Below, piece after piece: positions 58,130 to 64,000 of a stretch of 64,000 nt of DNA. Origin of the DNA: Mangrovivirga cuniculi (GTDB taxonomy: Bacteria > Bacteroidota > Bacteroidia > Cytophagales > Cyclobacteriaceae); the NCBI RefSeq assembly GCF_005166025.1, contig NZ_CP028923.1:2110001-2174000 (forward strand), written 5' to 3'. Position 1 is the stretch's first letter. Each line of letters opens with the position of its first letter. The notes under the pieces are model-generated. The model was given only the letters and a program-made list of their open reading frames with translations, made no database searches and was not told where the DNA came from. The position numbers were made by a program, and so were the translations under genes.

Positions 58130-60967
58130 ATGAGTACTGACCTTTATAGTTCTCTGTTAAATGAGAGAGCAGATTTATTTTTCGAGGCAGCTGATAAACC
58201 GTTTCTTATTTTAGAATTCAATGGGGAATTTTTTTCAATCTTATCATCCTCTTTTAAAGCAAGTGAAAGTGATGTTATTGAACTCCAGAATAAAATCAGA
58301 AAAATTGATAGTAGATTAATTGAACAAGGAGGTATATTTCTTTTAAATCACCAATTATTTAATATATGTCAATTTATAAAGTCTTATGATAATAAGGCTT
58401 TATTTTATGGGATCCTTTTAAAAGAGGGTGAATTACCAATATCCAGGCTTCCCGAGCTGAACTTTAATGATACTTCCAACAAGATCATCATTAATAAAGA
58501 TACTGGCCTTATTCATAGTGCATCAAAAGCCTTTTGTGAATTATTTGATTTTGAATGGAGCGAATTGATAGGTGCAAATGTAGCTGAAATATTTGGAAGA
58601 AAAACCTGTGAGCTTTTATCTAAGGGAATTTTATTATTTAAGGGTAAATTATCCCTTACTTCAAAGGGCAATGTCAAATGGGGAAATATCAAGGTTATTG
58701 AATCTTATCAAACTAATGATAAGGAATTTTTAATTCTGAATTTCGATGATTTGACAGAAAGTCATTTACGAAGCTTGCAGTACTTCCAGATGATGAGACA
58801 ATTCGGTGAATCAATCCTTGTTGTAGACCTTAAATCGAGAAGGATAATTGACCTTAATAATGCTACAATTGACCTGACTGGTCTTTCTCAGCAAGAAATT
58901 TTATCAAAAAGGATAATCGATATTTTACCTGATTTATATCCATCAAGTGATGGAGGTTTTAGTGTCTGGGTAAAGACCATTAAAGAGTTGTCAAATGCTG
59001 GTGAGAATTATATCAAACGCTGTACTCTCAAATCTGATAACTTTAAAATTACGGTTGAGGCTTCTGTCCATTATCATTATTTAGATAATAAAGGTTATTT
59101 CACTGTCTTATTAAGAGATATAACCAGGCAATTGAAGTCTGAATATTCATTGAAAGATAGCAGGGAAAAGTTACAAATTCTCTTTAATAATGTTGGGTAT
59201 GGAATTATTGAAACAAGTCCTTCTGATATAATTATCAGAGTAAACAAAACCTTCCAGGAGCTATCTGACTTAACTGAAGCTGATTTGGTAGGTCGACCAA
59301 TAGAATCTGTTTTTTCAGAAATTCCCTCTTTAAATCGAAAAGATCCTATTCATATAAATACCTCAGACTCAAGAATTGTGAGCCTTTTAAATGGTCAGGA
59401 AAAGGATGTATATATATCACTTAAGAAGTCAATAGTAAGTGGATCTGATAAAAAAGTTCGATCGCATATTTATGTGATGGAAGATGTTACCGATTATTTA
59501 ATTACATATCAGAAAAGTAAGGAACAGGAGTCTCTTCTTGAATCAGTTAATGAAAATTTAAAAGAAGCAATTTATAGGTGTATTAAAGGTAAAGGACTAG
59601 TGTACGCTAACAAAGCGTTTTTGGAGTTGTTTGGATTTAAAGATCTAAATGAAGCATTAAATACATCAGAAAGCGAACTGAATGATTATTATCTTAATGG
59701 AGACCGAAGAAAATCAATTTTACTGCAAGCAAGAAATAAAGGATATATAAAGAGTGCTGAAGCCGAATTTATCCGTAGGGATGGAACTAAATGGTGGGGA
59801 TTACTTAACTGTACCGTCAATAAAAATGAAAATAGTGAATGGATTATTGATGGAGCTATAGTAGATATTTCATTGAGAAAAGAAGCTGAAGATCAGGCAA
59901 GGGCTAACCAGGACTTATTAAAATCAGTGAATGAAAATATTCATGATGCAATTTATCGAAGTACCACTGATGATAAAGTAATATATGCAAATAAAGCTTT
60001 TTTGAATCTCTTCGGATTGGATGAAAATATACAAGTACATCAAATAGATCCTCAGAATCTATATCGAAATAAGTCGGATAGAAACGAAATAATTAAAGAG
60101 GTTGAAGAGAAAGGAATGGTTAAAAACAGGGAAATTTTCTTTATCAGGGAAGACGGGGCCGGTTTTTGGGGACTTATTAGTATGAGTAAAATGGTGGGAG
60201 AAGATGGAAAGCATTATTTAAATGGTGCTATTAGGGATATTACTGATCGGAAAATCGCTCAAATCAATCTTAAGAAGAAAAATGAAGAATTAAGAAAAAT
60301 TAATTCTCAATTAGACCGGTTTGTTTATAGTGCTAGCCACGATTTAAGAGCTCCATTAACCTCACTTTTGGGTCTTATTAATATTGCTGAAAAGGATAAG
60401 GATAATCTTGAGCAATATTTTGAACTAATGAAAAAAAGTATTTTTAAGCAAGATGGTTTTATAAAAGATATTATTGATTTCTCTAGAAATAAGGAGATTC
60501 CTGAAAAATTAGAAAGAATATATCCGGGTGATTTTATTACAGAAATTCTTGATAATTTAATCTATGGGAATCCTGATGACCGGATAAAAGTAAATGTAAT
60601 AATTGAAGATAACATTTCGGAGATACAATGCGATTCCAAAAGGCTTTCAATTATTTTATCAAATCTTATTTCAAACTCTTTTAAATATGCTGATTTTAAC
60701 AAAGAAAAACCCTATGTCAATATCAGTGTCTCTGCCGATTCAAATTATGTTATTTTTGAAATAGAAGATAACGGTATTGGGATTAGCGAAAAGTATCTAG
60801 GTAAAATATTTGATATGTTTTTCCGTGCCCACGACACATCCTTTGGTTCCGGAATAGGGCTTTATATTGTAAAAGAAACAATTGAAAAGTTAAAGGGAAA
60901 GATCTTCGTAGAATCAACCATAAAAAAAGGCACCAAGTTTATAGTCATGGTGCCTAATAGAAAATGA
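58130..60967 (+). CDS. Multi-PAS cytoplasmic sensor histidine kinase
   Basis: 945 residues, no signal or membrane helix. Four or five PAS-like modules (about 120-210, 225-335, 350-450, 465-590, 600-715). The last two are close copies: SVNENLKEAIYRCIKGKGLVYANKAF and SVNENIHDAIYRSTTDDKVIYANKAF, each ending in a PAC-like segment. HisKA with H737 in SASHDLRAPLTS, HATPase about 840-943 (SNLISNSFKYA, EIEDNGIGIS, FGSGIGLYIV). No receiver domain. It starts 71 bases after the giant surface protein, so it may be co-transcribed, but no partner regulator is adjacent. Confidence 0.93.
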   Translation: MSTDLYSSLLNERADLFFEAADKPFLILEFNGEFFSILSSSFKASESDVIELQNKIRKIDSRLIEQGGIFLLNHQLFNICQFIKSYDNKALFYGILLKEGELPISRLPELNFNDTSNKIIINKDTGLIHSASKAFCELFDFEWSELIGANVAEIFGRKTCELLSKGILLFKGKLSLTSKGNVKWGNIKVIESYQTNDKEFLILNFDDLTESHLRSLQYFQMMRQFGESILVVDLKSRRIIDLNNATIDLTGLSQQEILSKRIIDILPDLYPSSDGGFSVWVKTIKELSNAGENYIKRCTLKSDNFKITVEASVHYHYLDNKGYFTVLLRDITRQLKSEYSLKDSREKLQILFNNVGYGIIETSPSDIIIRVNKTFQELSDLTEADLVGRPIESVFSEIPSLNRKDPIHINTSDSRIVSLLNGQEKDVYISLKKSIVSGSDKKVRSHIYVMEDVTDYLITYQKSKEQESLLESVNENLKEAIYRCIKGKGLVYANKAFLELFGFKDLNEALNTSESELNDYYLNGDRRKSILLQARNKGYIKSAEAEFIRRDGTKWWGLLNCTVNKNENSEWIIDGAIVDISLRKEAEDQARANQDLLKSVNENIHDAIYRSTTDDKVIYANKAFLNLFGLDENIQVHQIDPQNLYRNKSDRNEIIKEVEEKGMVKNREIFFIREDGAGFWGLISMSKMVGEDGKHYLNGAIRDITDRKIAQINLKKKNEELRKINSQLDRFVYSASHDLRAPLTSLLGLINIAEKDKDNLEQYFELMKKSIFKQDGFIKDIIDFSRNKEIPEKLERIYPGDFITEILDNLIYGNPDDRIKVNVIIEDNISEIQCDSKRLSIILSNLISNSFKYADFNKEKPYVNISVSADSNYVIFEIEDNGIGISEKYLGKIFDMFFRAHDTSFGSGIGLYIVKETIEKLKGKIFVESTIKKGTKFIVMVPNRK
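60922..60954 (-). terminator. tyrS terminator inside the histidine kinase coding end
   Basis: GGCACCA (60929-60935) and TGGTGCC (60948-60954) with a 12-base loop; on the minus strand it is followed by seven T (plus-strand A 60922-60928). It lies 25-57 bases beyond the tyrS stop, within the last codons of the convergent kinase. Confidence 0.75.
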
Positions 60968-60978
60968 TTTTTTCCTAA

Positions 60979-62259
60979 TTAAATTATTTTTACAAAGAAG
61001 TAATTCTTTCTTCCTTTTTGTATCAGATAATATTTATTCGAAAGCGGATTAATATCAAGGATTGCATTTCCATCTGTAATCTTTTCTTTATTTATTGATA
61101 TACCACCTTCTTTGATCATTCTTCGAGCCTCACCTTTACTTTTAAAAATTAAATCTCCAATGTGCTCACCCAGAAAATCCACATAACTAATCTCACCAGG
61201 TGTGTTAATTTCTTTTTGTGGAACTGTTTCAAAAACTTGTAGTAAAGTTTTTTCTCCCAGCGAATCGAAATCGGAAATTGTTGCTTTTTTATCAAATAGT
61301 ATTTTGGAAGCTTTTTTAGCGGTTTCAAGTTCTGTTTCACCATGAACCATTTTGGTGATATCGTCAGCAAGAGCATTCTGAAGAGTTCGCAAATGAGGAG
61401 CTTCTTCGTGTTGCTTCTCCAGAGTTTCAATTTCTTCTTTTGATTTAAGTGTAAATACTCTGATCAATTTCTTACTGTCTTCATCAGAACAATTAAGCCA
61501 GAATTGATAAAATTGGTAAGGAGAGGTCATTTCGGGATCCAGCCAGATGTTGCCTCCTTCTGATTTTCCAAATTTTGATCCGTCTGCTTTAGTAACCAAA
61601 GGAGCAGTAAGTGCATAAGCCTCTCCCTGGGCTTTTCTTCTGATATATTCAGTTCCTGTAGTAATATTGCCCCATTGATCAGATCCTCCCATTTGGATCT
61701 TCACACTATGATTAGCATATAAATGGTAGAAGTCATATCCCTGAAGCAACTGGTAAGCGAACTCTGTAAATGAAATTCCAGTTTCCAGTCGTTTTTTAAC
61801 GCTGTCTTTAGCTAGCATGTAGTTAACAGAAATATGCTTTCCGTTATCTCTCAAAAATTCCAGAAAACCAAAATTTTTAAACCAGTCATAATTGTTTAAT
61901 ACAATGGCAGAATTTTCTCCACTATCAAAATCGAGGAATTGTTCTAATTGCTTTTTAATTCCAGATTGATTTTCACGCAAGGTTTCTTCATCCAGTAATT
62001 TTCTTTCGGCAGCTTTGAAGGATGGATCACCAATCATACCGGTAGCGCCTCCGACTAAAGCAACCGGTTTGTGTCCGGCTCTCTGAAAATGAACCAAAAG
62101 CATAATCGTTGCCAGGTTTCCAATGTGAAGTGATTTAGCTGTAGGATCAAAACCAATATATCCGGCCGTTATTTCTTTTTTTAATTGTTCCTCAGTACCC
62201 GGAGTCATATCGTGCACCATTCCTCTCCATCGTAGTTCTTCAATAAAATCTGGCTTCAT
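60979..62259 (-). CDS. tyrS: Tyrosyl-tRNA synthetase
   Basis: 426 residues from MKPDFIEELRWRGMVHDM. The open frame extends to 62328, but those 23 residues lie upstream of a candidate -7 box and do not fit the family. Class I signatures: SLHIGNLATI (HIGH), KADGSKFGKSEG (KMSKS as KFGKS), YDFYHLYANHSVKIQMGGSDQWGN, and a C-terminal S4 domain (GEARRMIKEGGISINKEKI). Charges tRNA-Tyr with tyrosine. Single-gene unit. Confidence 0.97.
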   Translation of the reverse strand: MKPDFIEELRWRGMVHDMTPGTEEQLKKEITAGYIGFDPTAKSLHIGNLATIMLLVHFQRAGHKPVALVGGATGMIGDPSFKAAERKLLDEETLRENQSGIKKQLEQFLDFDSGENSAIVLNNYDWFKNFGFLEFLRDNGKHISVNYMLAKDSVKKRLETGISFTEFAYQLLQGYDFYHLYANHSVKIQMGGSDQWGNITTGTEYIRRKAQGEAYALTAPLVTKADGSKFGKSEGGNIWLDPEMTSPYQFYQFWLNCSDEDSKKLIRVFTLKSKEEIETLEKQHEEAPHLRTLQNALADDITKMVHGETELETAKKASKILFDKKATISDFDSLGEKTLLQVFETVPQKEINTPGEISYVDFLGEHIGDLIFKSKGEARRMIKEGGISINKEKITDGNAILDINPLSNKYYLIQKGRKNYFFVKII

Positions 62260-62288
62260 AGATATATTTACTTTTTTTAAATTTTTGG

Positions 62289-62296
62289 CAAATATA
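62289..62296 (-). promoter_or_regulatory. Candidate -7 box for tyrS
   Basis: Minus-strand TATATTTG (plus CAAATATA) matches TAnnTTTG exactly, 30 bases before ATG 62259; no clear -33 element. It supports the shorter tyrS start. Confidence 0.4.
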
Positions 62297-62346
62297 ATGT
62301 TCATTTTTTGTTTAAGAGATAAAATCATGAATAATCCTTATCCGTG

Positions 62347-62374
62347 TTGAATAGCTATTAATTATTTAACTTTG
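62347..62374 (+). promoter_or_regulatory. Candidate promoter for the TPR lipoprotein gene
   Basis: TTG (62347-62349), 17-base spacer, TAACTTTG (62367-62374), an exact TAnnTTTG match, about 70 bases before the ATG at 62445. Confidence 0.45.
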
Positions 62375-62444
62375 CCTTTCGTTAAGTTTTGTGGTATTAG
62401 CCAATCATTGCTCTAAATTTATTAAATAATTAAAAAGAAAATTT

Positions 62445-63044
62445 ATGTTGAAATTACGTCTCTATTTGACGGTACTGATTATGATTGTAGCAGTTTCTTG
62501 TGGAAGCGACCTTTCTGATAAAGGAGATCAGTTATACAAACAAGGTAAATACGAAGAGGCAATTGAGGCTTATTCAGAATATTTAGAAACTTATCCTAAT
62601 AACGAGATTGTTATTTATAACAGAGGTAGGAGTTATGAGGAGCTTGGGCAATTTGATGAAGCAATTGCTGATTATGAAAAGGTTCTGAAAATTGATGATC
62701 GACATATGAATAGCAGATTAGGTCTGGCTTCTTTATTTTATAAGAATGAAGATTATCCATCAGCAGAAATAATATTGACTGAATCAATGAAAATTAGTCC
62801 TGAAAATCCAAATGTCTATGCTTTGAGAGGGAAAGTGAATTTTCAGATGAGTGAATTTAAACAGTCGATTACTGATCTTTCAAATGCTATCAAAATTAAG
62901 CCGGATATGGCTGAAGCTTATTACTATAGAGGGTTAGCTTATATAGGGACTAATAAAAAATCCACTGGTTGTGCCGATCTTCAGAAGGCACTTTCGATGG
63001 GTATCGATGTAGCTCAAAATTCAATCAACAAGTATTGTAAATGA
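62445..63044 (+). CDS. TPR-repeat lipoprotein
   Basis: 199 residues. Signal with lipobox (IVAVSC, Cys19), then about five tetratricopeptide repeats: ADKGDQLYKQGKYEEAIEAYSEYLETYPNN-type pattern (here DKGDQLYKQGKYEEAIEAYS), VIYNRGRSYEELGQFDEAIADY, NSRLGLASLFYKNEDYPSAE, VYALRGKVNFQMSEFKQSIT, AYYYRGLAYIGTNKKSTG. A Cys near the end (GCADL) and a final KYCK. Likely a periplasmic scaffold. Its own promoter; divergent from tyrS. Confidence 0.9.
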   Translation: MLKLRLYLTVLIMIVAVSCGSDLSDKGDQLYKQGKYEEAIEAYSEYLETYPNNEIVIYNRGRSYEELGQFDEAIADYEKVLKIDDRHMNSRLGLASLFYKNEDYPSAEIILTESMKISPENPNVYALRGKVNFQMSEFKQSITDLSNAIKIKPDMAEAYYYRGLAYIGTNKKSTGCADLQKALSMGIDVAQNSINKYCK

Positions 63045-63066
63045 TATTTCTGGAATAAGGAAATTA

Positions 63067-63097
63067 GAAAAGGGAGCTATAAGCCCCCTTTTTTTAT
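63067..63097. terminator. Hairpin between convergent TPR and hbd genes
   Basis: AAAAGGGAGCT-ATA-AGCCCCCTTTTTTT: a stem with one mismatch and runs of A on the left and T on the right, so it can end transcripts from both sides. Confidence 0.7.
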
Positions 63098-63984
63098 TTT
63101 TTAAAGTTGTCCGAAACGACAAGATCCTTGGTTCCATGAGAGTAGGAATAAAACCCTTCACCTGATTTCACACCTAATTTTCCAGCCTGTACCATGTTTA
63201 TTAACAATGGGCAAGGAGCATATTTAGGATTACCTAAGCCGTCATGTAATACTCTTAATATCGAAAGACAAACATCAAGTCCAATGAAGTCAGCTAGTTG
63301 TAACGGACCCATTGGGTGCGCCATTCCAAGTTTCATAACAGTGTCAATTTCTTCTACTCCTGCTACTCCTTCAAAAAGTGAATATATAGCCTCGTTGATC
63401 ATAGGCATTAATATTCTATTGGCGACAAAACCGGGATAATCATTTACTTCTACCGGAACTTTACTTACATCTTCGGAAAGTTTCATAATAGTATTGGTAA
63501 CCTCATCCGAAGTAGCATATCCTCTGATAACTTCTACCAGTTTCATAACTGGAACCGGATTCATAAAATGCATACCTATTACTTTATCCGGTCTTTCAGT
63601 AACAGATCCAATTTTAGTAATACTTATAGAAGATGTATTCGTTGATAAGATACAATTGTCAGGAGTAATTTTATCTAGCTCTCTGAAAATATCCAGTTTA
63701 ATATCTACGTTTTCTGTGGCCGCTTCTACAACCAGATCAGCATTTTTCACGCCCTCTTCCATGGAAGTGGTAAATGTGATATTCGAAAGAGTGGAATTTT
63801 TAGCATCCTCATCGATCAATTCTTTTTTTATTTGTCGATCAAGGTTTTTTGTAATTGTAGCCTTTGCTTTTTCTAATGCTTTTTCGTTAATATCAACCAG
63901 ATTTACAGAATAGTTACTTTGAGCAAATACGTGTGCGATCCCATTGCCCATAGTTCCTGAACCAATTACCGAAATATTTTTCAT
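63094..63984 (-). CDS. 3-hydroxybutyryl-CoA dehydrogenase
   Basis: 296 residues. NAD-binding motif IGSGTMGNGIAHVFAQ at the N-terminus, then VVEAATENVDIKLDIFRELD, STNTSSISITKIGS, and GMHFMNPVPVMKLVEVIRG with the catalytic His; C-terminal domain about 185-285 (YPGFVANRILMPMINEA, MKLGMAHPMGPLQLADFIGLD). Converts 3-hydroxyacyl-CoA to 3-oxoacyl-CoA in fatty acid or butanoate metabolism. Complete; its upstream region is at the window edge. Confidence 0.95.
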   Translation of the reverse strand: MKNISVIGSGTMGNGIAHVFAQSNYSVNLVDINEKALEKAKATITKNLDRQIKKELIDEDAKNSTLSNITFTTSMEEGVKNADLVVEAATENVDIKLDIFRELDKITPDNCILSTNTSSISITKIGSVTERPDKVIGMHFMNPVPVMKLVEVIRGYATSDEVTNTIMKLSEDVSKVPVEVNDYPGFVANRILMPMINEAIYSLFEGVAGVEEIDTVMKLGMAHPMGPLQLADFIGLDVCLSILRVLHDGLGNPKYAPCPLLINMVQAGKLGVKSGEGFYSYSHGTKDLVVSDNFKK

Positions 63985-64000
63985 TTTAATGTCTGTTTAT

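Overview
The window looks like a chromosomal segment from a marine-type Bacteroidota bacterium, most likely order Cytophagales. Reasons: AT-rich coding sequence; three proteins with C-terminal type IX secretion (T9SS) sorting domains; a hybrid two-component (HTCS) regulator; Bacteroidota-style promoter boxes (TTTS-N19-TAnnTTTG); a DnaG whose zinc ligands are mostly replaced; a Bacteroidota-type LptE; and few Shine-Dalgarno sites. Genus assignment is not possible from the sequence alone.

Layout. 1-4891 (+): truncated HTCS regulator, secreted GH5 mannanase-like enzyme, thioredoxin-like membrane protein and a frameshifted mannose-6-phosphate isomerase, a compact mannan/mannose locus. 4947-7682: a peptidoglycan-binding protein, a DUF4136 lipoprotein and a PorT-like barrel. 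15341 down to 7749 (-): a long operon-like run Mrp, NifU-like, M43 metalloprotease (T9SS), Ddl, PASTA protein, T9SS surface protein, rhodanese. 15527-21668 (+): DnaG, RibBA, envelope protein, SurE, acidic lipoprotein, SiaC-like protein. 23693-21745 (-): groES-groEL. 29562-24694 (-): miaB, sigma-54 activator, LptE, TPR protein, secG. 29691-36231: YceI lipoprotein, gamma carbonic anhydrase-like, M14 peptidase, DinB, small membrane protein, HDAC-like, rhomboid, OmpH/Skp lipoprotein. 36366-39553: a carrier/HEAT/cNMP-binding fusion. 60979-63984: TyrS, a TPR lipoprotein and 3-hydroxybutyryl-CoA dehydrogenase.

The most unusual part is 39656-58059 (+), possibly extending to 60967. Tightly packed genes encode a protein with three TIR-like or DUF4062-like modules, an nSTAND NTPase joined by a membrane segment and coiled coil to WD40 repeats, a periplasmic/outer-membrane barrel protein, a propeller-like lipoprotein, and a 3800-residue T9SS-exported protein with two sets of nearly identical repeats (543 bp x 8.4 and 582 bp x about 2.8). 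A multi-PAS histidine kinase follows. The gene order joins a cytoplasmic TIR/STAND signalling module to a giant surface protein; its function is inferred, not shown.

Five genes (manA, two T9SS proteins, the carrier/HEAT protein, the STAND protein) are each interrupted by an apparent single-base loss in a short homopolymer. In every case restoring one base gives a full-length family member. This pattern points to sequencing or assembly indels rather than five real mutations, and the affected genes are described here as single genes.
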